From positions 1 through 11,858 of the forward strand of contig USOM01000009.1 of NCBI GenBank assembly GCA_900556345.1: a stretch of DNA of 11,858 nt, written 5' to 3'. A program made the translations under genes and the position numbers. The notes under the pieces are model-generated. The model made no database searches. It saw nothing but the letters and a program-made list of their open reading frames with translations, and had not been told where the DNA came from. Positions 1 to 7,132 of this stretch are shown here, in pieces (the stretch's first letter is position 1; each line of letters begins with the position of its first letter). This DNA is from an uncultured Clostridium sp. (GTDB taxonomy: Bacteria; Bacillota; Clostridia; TANB77; CAG-508).

Positions 1-300
1 GGATATAACCAAAGTCTTTTAATTGCAAGAGAAATAGCTAAAAACGAAAATGTTAAATTAAGGAATAATGTTATATCAAAAGTAAAAAATAATACTACAC
101 AAAGCAAATTAAATAAAGAAGAAAGAGCCGAAAATGTAAAAAATGTGTATAAAATAACAAAAAATAAAGAAATAATAGACAAAAATATATTACTAATAGA
201 TGATATATTTACAACAGGAGCAACTTTAAATGAATGTAGTAAAATGTTAAAACAAGCGGGCACAAAAAAAGTAGATGTGCTAACAATTGCAAAAGATTAA
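1..300 (+). CDS. comF: ComF family phosphoribosyltransferase-like protein, 3' end
   Basis: The reading frame is open from base 1 to TAA at 298-300, giving the last 99 residues; the start lies outside the window. Three ComF/ComFC landmarks are visible. At the beginning is GYNQSLLIAREIA, matching the family's R-G-[FY]-N-Q region. Around residues 34-46 is a Q-S-K-L-x-x-x-x-R-x-x-N block. At residues 63-75 is a hydrophobic strand followed by DDIFTTGAT, the type I phosphoribosyltransferase PRPP-binding loop. In competent Bacillota ComFC acts in the cytoplasm during uptake of transforming DNA; in many other bacteria the family is kept without proven competence, so competence itself is not shown here. 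The gene is followed after 15 bases by the KAP-like NTPase with no terminator between them, so the two are probably co-transcribed. Confidence 0.9.
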   Translation, partial: GYNQSLLIAREIAKNENVKLRNNVISKVKNNTTQSKLNKEERAENVKNVYKITKNKEIIDKNILLIDDIFTTGATLNECSKMLKQAGTKKVDVLTIAKD

Positions 301-315
301 GAAGGAGGAATATAA

Positions 316-2301
316 ATGGATGATTTAATAGAAAGCATATTAGATTATGTACGTTCAGATTATACAGATTATGCAATAATGATAAATGGAGAATGGGGTT
401 CTGGAAAGACATATTTTTGGAATAATCAAGTTAAGAAAAAAATAGAATCTTTAAAATTAAATGGAAAGAAATTTACAACAATATATATGTCTTTATATGG
501 AATTTCTAATCTAGAAGAAATAAGCAAAAAAATCTTTATGGAAACATCTCAGCTTATGGATAGAAATTTAAGAAAATATATGAGCGCAAATGGACAAACT
601 ACAATTCCAGAATATGCCAAAACAGGAATAGATATGGCAAATTTCTTTGGAAATGGTTCTAATGGTGGAAAATTAGATTACGAAGAATTTTTTTCAACAG
701 ATGATAAAGTTTTGTGTTTTGATGACCTAGAAAGAGCAAATGTTGATGTTATAGATATATTAGGATATATAAACAACTTTGTTGAACATGACCACATAAA
801 AACAATAATAATCTGTAACGAAAAAGAGCTATCTACAAAAATAAAAAATAGTAATCTTGAAATGAAAACATTTATTGCAACATATCTTTTAGACAAACAA
901 GGTGAACTTAACAAATCAGATAAGCCTATGGTTGAAAAGATACAAGAAAAAATAGAGCATGTATTTGATAAAGCAATAGATTATGAAAGAATAAAAGAAA
1001 AACTTGTTGGAGAAACATTTGAATATGCGCCACAGTTTGATTACATTATAAATGGAATACTTATGAGGTTTGAGAACAATAGAGAGCTTATAAGATTTTT
1101 AAGAGAAAATACAGAATTAATTATAAGCACATTTAAGAAAAGCGGCACAAGAAATTTACGTATATTAAAACACGCATTAAATGACTTTAATAAAATATAT
1201 GAAGAAGTAAATAAATTTTTCCCAAACACAAATAACAGAGTTATGCAGACAATGCTTATATTTACAATAGCAGTTTCGTTTGAAATAAAAGCAGGAAAAA
1301 TAACAAAGGAAAAATTTAAAAATATAAAAGATAATGAGGAATATAAATCAATTCTAGTTTCCTCAAGAGTTTTAATGGATAATAGACAATTTTATATAAA
1401 AGAATTTGATGGAAACTATTATTATAACTTCAAAGCAGATTACAGATTTTTCAAATTTATAGAATATTATGTAAGAACAAGAATTTTTGATATGAAATTA
1501 TTCAAATCAGAAATGGAAGCGGTAAATGCAAGTCCAAAAGAGAAAAAAATACCAGCTTACAAAAAGATTCTTGTTGAGGAATATTGGAAAGTTCAAGATG
1601 ATCAATTTGGAAAAATTGTTGATGAAATCTTAGAAGATGTAAAAAAAGGCGAGTTAGAACTAATTGATATTGTAAAATTATTTGAGTATTTTGTTTATTT
1701 CTCAAAGAGTGGGTTAATACAAAATGATATTCCAACATTAAAAACAGTATTTTTAAATGGAATGAATTTATCATCATTACACTCAAAATATTGCCCAAAT
1801 GTAGATGAGGAGCTTGGAAAGGTAACAATAAGAGATAATAAAGAAGAGTATTCAGAAGAAGAATTAAAAGATGTACTAGATAGATTTGCAGAACTTAATG
1901 AACAATTGCTTGAAAAAGAATACAAGGAAAAGGCAGATGAGATATTTAAGTGTATTCCAATGAAAATGGAACAATTTTATGAAAGATTTGATAAAGAATG
2001 TACAAATATTCCGATACTTAAATATTATGACCCATTCCAAGTATTCCAAAGAGTTTCTTGTGCAAGCAACGAAGATATTGTAGCAATTAAAGAAAAGATT
2101 ATTAAAAGAGCTAGAGAAAATCCAGAGGTATTAACCGAAGAGATGCTAAATTTAAGCAAACTTAAGAGACTTATGGATGAATATATTAGTGGTAAAGACA
2201 TTACTATTAAGGTTGTTTTGTTAAGAGAATTTGCAAAAGAGCTTGGAGAGATTATTGAGGGAAAAGAAAGCTTTAGTGAAGCAGAAATTGAAATGATATA
2301 G
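316..2301 (+). CDS. KAP-like P-loop NTPase, 661 aa
   Basis: A Walker A motif GEWGSGKT is at residues 25-32. A Walker B strand VLCFDDLER is at 132-140, and its D-D-L-[DE]-R ending is typical of KAP-family P-loop NTPases. A likely sensor strand TIIICNEKEL is at 163-172. The stretch SLYGISNLEEI near residue 59 also fits this family. Many KAP proteins carry membrane helices inserted in the NTPase domain; I see no such hydrophobic segment, so this looks cytoplasmic. Residues from about 180 to the end are charged, apparently helical and without a motif I recognise; no nuclease or other effector domain is evident. The start is supported by AAGGAGG at 302-308, seven bases upstream. It sits directly behind comF and is followed by a terminator. 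KAP NTPases include phage-exclusion proteins such as PifA, but a defence role here is inference only. Confidence 0.8.
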   Translation: MDDLIESILDYVRSDYTDYAIMINGEWGSGKTYFWNNQVKKKIESLKLNGKKFTTIYMSLYGISNLEEISKKIFMETSQLMDRNLRKYMSANGQTTIPEYAKTGIDMANFFGNGSNGGKLDYEEFFSTDDKVLCFDDLERANVDVIDILGYINNFVEHDHIKTIIICNEKELSTKIKNSNLEMKTFIATYLLDKQGELNKSDKPMVEKIQEKIEHVFDKAIDYERIKEKLVGETFEYAPQFDYIINGILMRFENNRELIRFLRENTELIISTFKKSGTRNLRILKHALNDFNKIYEEVNKFFPNTNNRVMQTMLIFTIAVSFEIKAGKITKEKFKNIKDNEEYKSILVSSRVLMDNRQFYIKEFDGNYYYNFKADYRFFKFIEYYVRTRIFDMKLFKSEMEAVNASPKEKKIPAYKKILVEEYWKVQDDQFGKIVDEILEDVKKGELELIDIVKLFEYFVYFSKSGLIQNDIPTLKTVFLNGMNLSSLHSKYCPNVDEELGKVTIRDNKEEYSEEELKDVLDRFAELNEQLLEKEYKEKADEIFKCIPMKMEQFYERFDKECTNIPILKYYDPFQVFQRVSCASNEDIVAIKEKIIKRARENPEVLTEEMLNLSKLKRLMDEYISGKDITIKVVLLREFAKELGEIIEGKESFSEAEIEMI

Positions 2302-2313
2302 TTTTGATGTAAG

Positions 2314-2350
2314 AACATAGCAAATGTGGTAAAATGTTTGCTATGTTTTT
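2314..2350. terminator. Intrinsic terminator after the KAP-like NTPase gene
   Basis: An 11-base-pair perfect stem is formed by AACATAGCAAA (2314-2324) and TTTGCTATGTT (2337-2347), with a 12-base loop and a T run continuing to 2350. It starts 12 bases after the NTPase stop and separates the comF unit from murA. Confidence 0.8.
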
Positions 2351-2377
2351 ATAATTTTTTTCACGAAAACTCAAAAA

Positions 2378-2416
2378 CTTTCATAAAATATAACAGAAAA
2401 TAAACTTTTATGAAAG
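2378..2416 (+). promoter_or_regulatory. Inverted repeat overlapping the murA ribosome binding region
   Basis: CTTTCATAAAA (2378-2388) and TTTTATGAAAG (2406-2416) are perfect 11-base inverted copies separated by 17 bases. The right arm contains the start of the murA Shine-Dalgarno (AAAGGA, 2413-2418). In RNA the hairpin would partly cover the ribosome binding site; in DNA it could be an operator. A TATAAC hexamer lies at the start of the loop, but no good -35 partner is seen, so the murA promoter is not located. In AT-rich DNA a repeat of this size can arise by chance. Confidence 0.35.
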
Positions 2417-2429
2417 GAAAAAGAGAAAA

Positions 2430-3684
2430 ATGTCAAATTACATAATAGAAGGAGGCAAAAAGTTGTATGGAGAAACTTATGTCTCAGGTTCAAAAAATGC
2501 GTCACTTCCAATAATGGCTGCAAGTGTGTTAAATAGGGGAATAACCAAATTATACAATGTTCCTAATATCCATGATACGCAAATGATGGTAGAAATATTA
2601 AAAAATATAGGATGCAAAGTAAAGAAAAATCAAAATAAAATAGTAATAGACTCTAGAAATGTAAACAAATTTGAAATACCGGAACACCTAATGAGACAAA
2701 TGCGTTCATCGGTAATTTTTGCGGGAGCAATTTTAGGAAGATATAAAAAAGTAACATTTTCATATCCAGGGCGGATGTGATATAGGCTCAAGACCAATAG
2801 ACCTTCATTTAAAAGGCTTTGAAAAATTAGGGACAACAGTAAATCAAAATTTTGGGAAAATAATATGTGAGACAGAAAAAATAACACCATCAGAAATAAA
2901 TCTTGACTTTCCAAGTGTAGGAGCAACAGAAAATATAATGCTTTCGGCTGTATTATCTGATGGTGAGACAAAAATAATAAATGCCGCAATGGAACCAGAA
3001 ATTGTAGACTTACAAAATTTCTTAAATAAAATGGGAGCTAAAATTGAGGGAGCTGGAAGCAATATAATAAAAATAAAAGGTGTGAAAAATTTAAAAGATG
3101 TAAGTTATAATGTTATGCCAGATAGAATAGAAGCTGGAACGTTATTATGTGCAGTAGCAATTACTGGGGGAGAAATAACATTAAAAAAAGTAAATGCATC
3201 TCATATTACTCCTGTTTTAAATAAACTTGCAGAAGCAGGATGTACCATAAAATTAAGAGAAAATGAAATTACCTTAAAAGCACCCAAAAAGTTAAAAGCA
3301 ATTGATATAAAAACAATGCCATATCCAGGATTCCCAACAGATATGCAAGCTATAATGGGAGCAACTTTAACTGTAGCAACAGGAACATCAATTATTGTGG
3401 AAAATATATTTGAAAATAGATATAAATACTTGTCAGAATTACAAAAATTAGGAGCAAAAATAAGTGTAGAAGGAAAGACTGCTATTATAAAAGGTGTAAA
3501 GAAATTATATGGAGCTAAAGTTATGGCAACTGATTTAAGAGGTGGAGCAAGTTTGGTATTGGCAGGATTAGTGGCTAAAGGTACGACAAATGTTGAGAAT
3601 ATTGAGTATATTTTAAGAGGGTATGAGAATTTAGATGGAAAATTAAAAAAACTTGGAGCTGAAATTTATATGATAAAAAGTTAG
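2430..3684 (+). pseudogene. murA: UDP-N-acetylglucosamine 1-carboxyvinyltransferase (MurA), interrupted by a +1 frameshift
   Basis: MurA transfers enolpyruvate from PEP to UDP-GlcNAc, the first committed step of peptidoglycan synthesis, in the cytoplasm. The first frame (2430-2780) encodes residues 1-115 and then stops at TGA 2778-2780. The rest continues in the +1 frame from 2773 to TAG 3682-3684 without another stop. Removing one base from the GGGC at 2769-2772 restores a 417-residue protein, the normal MurA length. The restored protein has the active-site residues at family positions: K22-N23 in GSKNA, catalytic Cys116 (TGT 2776-2778) in PGGCDIGSRP, Asp304 in FPTDMQA, Arg370 in DLRGGAS and Arg396 in LRGYE. 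A Shine-Dalgarno AAAGGA precedes the ATG. The lesion could be a real recent mutation, a sequencing error or, less likely, programmed frameshifting. Bacillota often have two MurA paralogues, so loss of one copy may be tolerated. I cannot tell which paralogue this is. Confidence 0.88.
2769..2780 (+). other. Frameshift site in murA at the catalytic cysteine loop
   Basis: The read is CCA GGG CGG ATG TGA in the upstream frame. The family sequence P-G-G-C-D-I-G requires CCA GGN GGA TGT GAT, so one extra G or C is present in 2769-2772. The stop is reached three codons after GGG. CGG should be a rare arginine codon in DNA this AT-rich, where AGA is the arginine codon mostly seen. Confidence 0.85.
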
Positions 3685-3714
3685 TGGAAAGGAGAAATCT
3701 TTTCCATTTTTTTT
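3685..3714 (+). terminator. Intrinsic terminator after murA
   Basis: The stem TGGAAAGGA (3685-3693) pairs with TCTTTTCCA (3698-3706) over nine positions including one G-U pair. It is closed by a GAAA tetraloop and followed by eight Ts (3707-3714). It begins at the base after the murA stop codon. Confidence 0.88.
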
Positions 3715-3723
3715 GTATAGGAA

Positions 3724-3752
3724 TTGAAAAAAAATAATAAATGTGATATAAA
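3724..3752 (+). promoter_or_regulatory. Sigma-A-type promoter for cmk-plsC
   Basis: TTGAAA (3724-3729) and TATAAA (3747-3752) are separated by 17 bases, with a TG at 3744-3745 giving an extended -10. The predicted start near 3759 places the palindrome at 3770-3822 in the untranslated leader and excludes translation from the ATG at 3756. Confidence 0.7.
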
Positions 3753-3769
3753 AATATGGAGAAAAAGAA

Positions 3770-3822
3770 TTTTGAAATTGGGACGGTTCTTTTTTCAAAA
3801 AAGAACCGTCCCAATTTCAAAA
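3770..3822. repeat. Perfect 26-base-arm palindrome (repeat family copy A) in the cmk leader
   Basis: Bases 3770-3795 and 3797-3822 are exact inverted copies around a single C at 3796. The arms carry the core ATTGGGACGGTTC and its complement GAACCGTCCCAAT, then T and A runs next to the centre. The element lies between the cmk promoter and the cmk Shine-Dalgarno. It would form a very stable hairpin in mRNA, ending five bases before the AAAGGA. The core is related to the repeats at 5143-5209 and 8028-8095. Confidence 0.9.
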
Positions 3823-3826
3823 AAAG

Positions 3827-3832
3827 AAAGGA
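3827..3832 (+). promoter_or_regulatory. cmk ribosome binding site deciding the start
   Basis: AAAGGA lies seven bases before ATG 3840-3842. The alternative in-frame ATG at 3756 would translate through the palindrome and lies at or before the predicted transcript start, so 3840 is preferred. Confidence 0.75.
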
Positions 3833-3839
3833 TGAAGAA

Positions 3840-4508
3840 ATGGAATTTATAGTAGCGGTTGATGGTCCTGCGGGAAGTGGAAAAGGAACAATAACAAAAA
3901 TGGTTGGAGAAAAAGAAAATTTAGTATATATAGATACAGGAGCATTATACAGATGTGTAACATTATCAATGCTTAGAAAAAATATAGGATTGGAAGATTT
4001 AGAGAAAATACAAGAAATATTAAACACAATAGACATAGAATTTAAAAAGCAAGGTGATGAAAAGAAAGTATATTTAAATGGAGAAGATGTATCACTAGAA
4101 ATAAGAGAATCAGCAGTAAATAAATTAGTTTCACCAGCTTCACATTTGGTAATAGTAAGAGAAGCAATAACAGATCTTTCAAGAAAAATAGCTAAAGGTA
4201 AAGAAGTAATAATGGAAGGAAGAGATATTGGAACAAATGTATTTCCTAATGCAGATGTAAAAATATACTTAGATGCAACTCCAGAAGAAAGAGCAAGAAG
4301 AAGGCAAAAGCAAAATGAGGAAAAGGGAATAAATATTCCTTTTGAGGAAATTGTAGAAAACATAAAATTTAGAGATAATAATGATAAAACAAGTCCTGTT
4401 GCACCATTAAAACAGGCAGAAGATGCTATTTATATTGATTCAAGTAATATGACAATAGAAGAAGTAGTAAATAAAGTAATAGAAATAATAAATCAAAATA
4501 GAAGATAG
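3840..4508 (+). CDS. cmk: Cytidylate kinase
   Basis: It phosphorylates CMP and dCMP to the diphosphates using ATP, in the cytoplasm, recycling CMP released from RNA and phospholipid turnover. From the chosen start the protein is 222 residues, the usual bacterial length. Visible motifs in order: P-loop GPAGSGKGT (9-17), DTGALYR (32-38) of the CMP-binding region, EGRDIGT (126-132), a basic lid RARRRQ (151-156), and RDNNDKTSPVAPL (178-190) matching the family's conserved R-D-x-x-D block. A reading from ATG 3756 would add 28 residues encoded by the palindrome (EIGTVLFSKKNRPNF); these are not part of the family and I reject them. The protein should begin MEFIVAVDGP. plsC follows after 12 bases with its own Shine-Dalgarno, a pairing common in Clostridia. 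Confidence 0.95.
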   Translation: MEFIVAVDGPAGSGKGTITKMVGEKENLVYIDTGALYRCVTLSMLRKNIGLEDLEKIQEILNTIDIEFKKQGDEKKVYLNGEDVSLEIRESAVNKLVSPASHLVIVREAITDLSRKIAKGKEVIMEGRDIGTNVFPNADVKIYLDATPEERARRRQKQNEEKGINIPFEEIVENIKFRDNNDKTSPVAPLKQAEDAIYIDSSNMTIEEVVNKVIEIINQNRR

Positions 4509-4520
4509 AAAGGATATAAG

Positions 4521-5120
4521 ATGTATAAAGTATTAAGAGTAATATGTAATTTTTTTATATTTATATATTGTAAAATAGTATATAGAGCAAAAATTGTAGG
4601 AACGGAAAATATTCCTAAAACAGGGGCTATAATATTTTGTGCAAACCACAAAAGCTTTTTAGACCCACCATTGTTAGAAGTAACGTGTAAAAGAAAAGAT
4701 GTAAGATTTGTAGCAAAAGAAGAGCTTACAAAAAATAAGTTTCTAGCATTCTTAGGAAAGGTTTTTGATGTAATTTTAGTAAAAAGAAATGATAAAGATT
4801 TTGGACCTATGAAGGAATCTTTAAAAACATTAAAAGAAGGAAAATGTTTAGCAATATTCCCAGAAGGAACTAGAAATGGAATAAAAAAAGGCTTAAAACC
4901 TAAAACAGGTGTTGCATATTTTGCTTTAAACTCTAATGCAACTGTAATACCAGTTGGAATAAATGGCGGAGAAAAGCCTTTTAAGAAAGCAACAATTACT
5001 TATGGTAAGCCTTTGGATTTGGAAGGATATAAGGGGAATAAGGAGCTAAAGAAGGATAAAGAAATTTTGGTGGAAGTTACAGGTAAGATAATGGAGAAAA
5101 TAATTGAATTGGCAGAGTAG
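4521..5120 (+). CDS. plsC: 1-acyl-sn-glycerol-3-phosphate acyltransferase family protein
   Basis: This family transfers an acyl chain to lysophosphatidic acid to form phosphatidic acid at the inner face of the membrane. The 199-residue protein has the catalytic N-H-x4-D motif NHKSFLD (42-48), the glycerol-phosphate-binding FPEGTRN (113-119), and a proline-glycine strand VIPVGINGG (142-150). A hydrophobic stretch at about residues 8-20 probably anchors it. The start is supported by AAAGGA nine bases or so upstream. It is the second gene of the cmk operon and is followed immediately by a terminator. Paralogues of this family are common, so the exact acyl donor and acceptor cannot be read from sequence alone. 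Confidence 0.92.
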   Translation: MYKVLRVICNFFIFIYCKIVYRAKIVGTENIPKTGAIIFCANHKSFLDPPLLEVTCKRKDVRFVAKEELTKNKFLAFLGKVFDVILVKRNDKDFGPMKESLKTLKEGKCLAIFPEGTRNGIKKGLKPKTGVAYFALNSNATVIPVGINGGEKPFKKATITYGKPLDLEGYKGNKELKKDKEILVEVTGKIMEKIIELAE

Positions 5121-5121
5121 T

Positions 5122-5146
5122 AAAAGAGAAGCAATTCTCTTTTTTT
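5122..5146 (+). terminator. Intrinsic terminator after plsC
   Basis: AAAAGAGAA (5122-5130) pairs with TTCTCTTTT (5135-5143) across a GCAA tetraloop, and the T run continues to 5146. It begins two bases after the plsC stop. Confidence 0.85.
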
Positions 5147-5209
5147 GTGAAAAGAAACGATCTTTTCACAAAAGGAAACGGTACTAATGAGAAAAGAAAC
5201 GGTCCTAAT
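5143..5209 (-). repeat. Tandem GGGACCGTTTC-family repeat, copy B
   Basis: Read on the minus strand from 5209, the segment is ATTAGGACCGTTTCTTTTC, then ATTAGTACCGTTTCCTTTTG with GTGAAAA, then GATCGTTTCTTTTCAC. That is three related units of about 16-26 bases. A 13-base-pair perfect hairpin lies inside it: TTTTGTGAAAAGA (5143-5155) with TCTTTTCACAAAA (5161-5173). It overlaps the T run of the plsC terminator. About 36 of 42 aligned bases agree with copy C at 8028-8069 by eye. It fills the gap between plsC and the typA promoter. Confidence 0.75.
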
Positions 5210-5222
5210 ACGAAATTTTATG

Positions 5223-5252
5223 TTGACAACAACTGCCAAACAGTAGTATAAT
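5223..5252 (+). promoter_or_regulatory. Consensus sigma-A promoter for the typA operon
   Basis: A perfect TTGACA (5223-5228) and a perfect TATAAT (5247-5252) are separated by 18 bases. Transcription is predicted to start near 5259, giving a leader of about 30 bases with AAAAAGGAG before the typA ATG. Confidence 0.9.
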
Positions 5253-5290
5253 ATAAAAGTTAAAAAAGAGAGAAAAAGGAGAAATAAAAA

Positions 5291-7108
5291 ATGAATAACC
5301 AAAAAATAAGAAACATAGCAATAATAGCACACGTAGACCATGGAAAAACAACACTAGTAGATAGTTTGTTAAAACAAAGTCACGTATTTAGAGATAATGA
5401 ACAAGTACAAGACAGAGTAATGGACTCAAATGATCTAGAAAAAGAAAGAGGAATAACAATACTTTCTAAAAATACATCAGTAATGTATAAAGATATTAAA
5501 ATAAATATAGTAGATACACCAGGACATGCTGATTTTGGTGGAGAAGTTGAAAGAGTACTAAAAACAGTTGATGGAGTACTTTTATTAGTTGATGCTTTCG
5601 AAGGTGCTATGCCTCAAACAAGAGAAGTTTTGAAAAAGGCATTAGCATTAAACTTAAAACCAATAGTTGTAATAAATAAAATCGATAGACCAGGAGCAAA
5701 CCCTGAAAAAGTTGTTGATGAAGTTATTGAATTATTTATAGAATTAGATGCAACAGATGAACAACTAGAATTCCCAGTTGTATATGCATCAGCAAAAAAT
5801 GGAGTATCAAAATTAAATTTATCAGATGAAGATAGTGATATGACTCCATTATTTGAAACAATGGTAAATACAATAGAAGCTCCAAAATGCGATTTAGATG
5901 GAACTGCTCAAATGCTAGTATCTAATATAGATTATGATGACTATGTTGGAAGAATAGGTGTAGGAAGAGTAGAACGTGGTAAATTTACAGTTGGAATGAC
6001 AGTATCAGTTTGTAAAGCAGATGATACAGTATATCAAGGTAAAATTGCAAAACTATATACACATGTAGGTTTAAAGAAAGTTGAAGTTGAAGAAGTAACA
6101 GCAGGAGATATAATAGAATTTGCTGGAATTTCAGATATAAGTATAGGTGAAACTGTATGTGATCCTGAAAATGTTGAGAAAATAGATTTTGTAAATATAG
6201 ATGAACCAACAGTTACAATGACATTTAGTGTAAACAATGGACCATTTGCAGGAAGAGAAGGACAATTTGTAACATCAAGACATATTAGAGATAGGTTGTT
6301 TAAAGAATTAGAAAGAAATGTTTCATTAAGAGTTAAAGAAGGTGAAACTCCAGATTCTTTTGAAGTATCAGGAAGAGGAGAATTACACTTATCTGTATTA
6401 ATTGAAACAATGAGAAGAGAAGGATTTGAACTTTTAGTATCTCGTCCAAAAGTTATTATTAAAGAAATTGATGGAGTAAAATGTGAACCAATAGAAACTT
6501 TAGTTGTAAATGTACCAGATGATTCAGTAGGAACTGTTATTGAAAAATTAGGTAGAAGAAAAGCTGAAATGGTAAACATGGAACCAGCTGAAGATGGACA
6601 TACAAAGATAGAATTCAATATTCCAGCAAGAGGATTAATTGGATATAGAACAGAATTCCTTACAGATACAAAAGGTGAGGGAACAATGGCAAGTATGTTT
6701 AAGGGATATGAACCATTTAAAGGAGAAGTTGTAGCAAGAGTTAGAGGAACAATAGTAGCTTTTGAAACTGGAAAATCTGTAACTTATGGTCTATATAATG
6801 CACAAGAAAAAGGAGACTTATTCATTGGTGCAGGTGTAGATGTTTATGAGGGAATGATAGTTGGCCTAAATTCAAGAGGAGAAGATTTAGCAGTAAATGT
6901 ATGTAAAGAAAAACACTTAACAAATACACGTTCTTCAGGAGCAGATGATGCACTTCGTTTAGTTCCACCAATTCAAATGAGTTTGGAAAAAGCTATTGAA
7001 TTTATACAAGATGATGAACTTGTTGAGGTTACTCCAAAATCAATTAGATTAAGAAAGAAAATTTTAAATAATAAAGAAAGAGAAAGAATGGCAAGAAATA
7101 ATAAATAA
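5291..7108 (+). CDS. typA: Translational GTPase TypA/BipA
   Basis: TypA/BipA is an EF-G-like GTPase that binds the ribosome and helps ribosome assembly and growth under cold or other stress. The 605-residue length is normal. The GTPase motifs are all present: G1 AHVDHGKTT (13-21), G2 in ERGITI (52-57), G3 DTPGH (75-79), G4 NKID (129-132) and G5 SAK (166-168). The rest follows the family through the TypA-specific C-terminal region, with no frameshift. Shine-Dalgarno AAAAAGGAG lies upstream of the ATG. It is transcribed from the consensus promoter at 5223-5252. A 24-base gap without a terminator leads into the small gene at 7133, so typA, that gene and trmR form one operon. Confidence 0.97.
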   Translation: MNNQKIRNIAIIAHVDHGKTTLVDSLLKQSHVFRDNEQVQDRVMDSNDLEKERGITILSKNTSVMYKDIKINIVDTPGHADFGGEVERVLKTVDGVLLLVDAFEGAMPQTREVLKKALALNLKPIVVINKIDRPGANPEKVVDEVIELFIELDATDEQLEFPVVYASAKNGVSKLNLSDEDSDMTPLFETMVNTIEAPKCDLDGTAQMLVSNIDYDDYVGRIGVGRVERGKFTVGMTVSVCKADDTVYQGKIAKLYTHVGLKKVEVEEVTAGDIIEFAGISDISIGETVCDPENVEKIDFVNIDEPTVTMTFSVNNGPFAGREGQFVTSRHIRDRLFKELERNVSLRVKEGETPDSFEVSGRGELHLSVLIETMRREGFELLVSRPKVIIKEIDGVKCEPIETLVVNVPDDSVGTVIEKLGRRKAEMVNMEPAEDGHTKIEFNIPARGLIGYRTEFLTDTKGEGTMASMFKGYEPFKGEVVARVRGTIVAFETGKSVTYGLYNAQEKGDLFIGAGVDVYEGMIVGLNSRGEDLAVNVCKEKHLTNTRSSGADDALRLVPPIQMSLEKAIEFIQDDELVEVTPKSIRLRKKILNNKERERMARNNK

Positions 7109-7132
7109 TCATAGTGTAGGAGGTCGTCCAAA

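Noticed and set aside
2351..2372. A fourth copy of the GGGACCGTTTC repeat at TTTTTTCACGAAAAC before murA
   Set aside because: Only the generic TTTTCACGAAAA part matches; the diagnostic GGGACCGTTTC core is absent, so it is probably chance in AT-rich DNA.
2778..2780. TGA read as tryptophan (alternative genetic code) to rescue murA
   Set aside because: Reading through in that frame does not restore MurA, the overlapping ATGA at 11342 uses TGA as a normal stop, and tryptophan is encoded by TGG throughout.
2938..3684. A separate 248-residue gene starting inside murA
   Set aside because: It has no ribosome site, and the MurA sequence continues upstream in the same frame back to 2773; it is the 3' part of the frameshifted murA.
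3756..3839. A 28-residue N-terminal extension of Cmk from ATG 3756
   Set aside because: It is encoded by the palindrome, lies at about the predicted transcript start, has no ribosome site, and the family begins at the MEFIVAVDGP start, which has AAAGGA upstream.
3575..4363. A long antisense open frame of 262 codons across murA and cmk
   Set aside because: It overlaps two certain genes and the palindrome, has a Ser/Phe/Ile-rich low-complexity product typical of the reverse of AT-rich genes, and has no ribosome site.
5253..5290. A riboswitch or attenuator in the typA leader
   Set aside because: The leader from the predicted start is only about 30 bases, too short for a structured sensor, and shows no inverted repeat.
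6034..6618. An antisense open frame of 194 codons inside typA
   Set aside because: It is a shadow of a highly conserved gene, with a Ser/Thr/Phe-rich product and no upstream signals.
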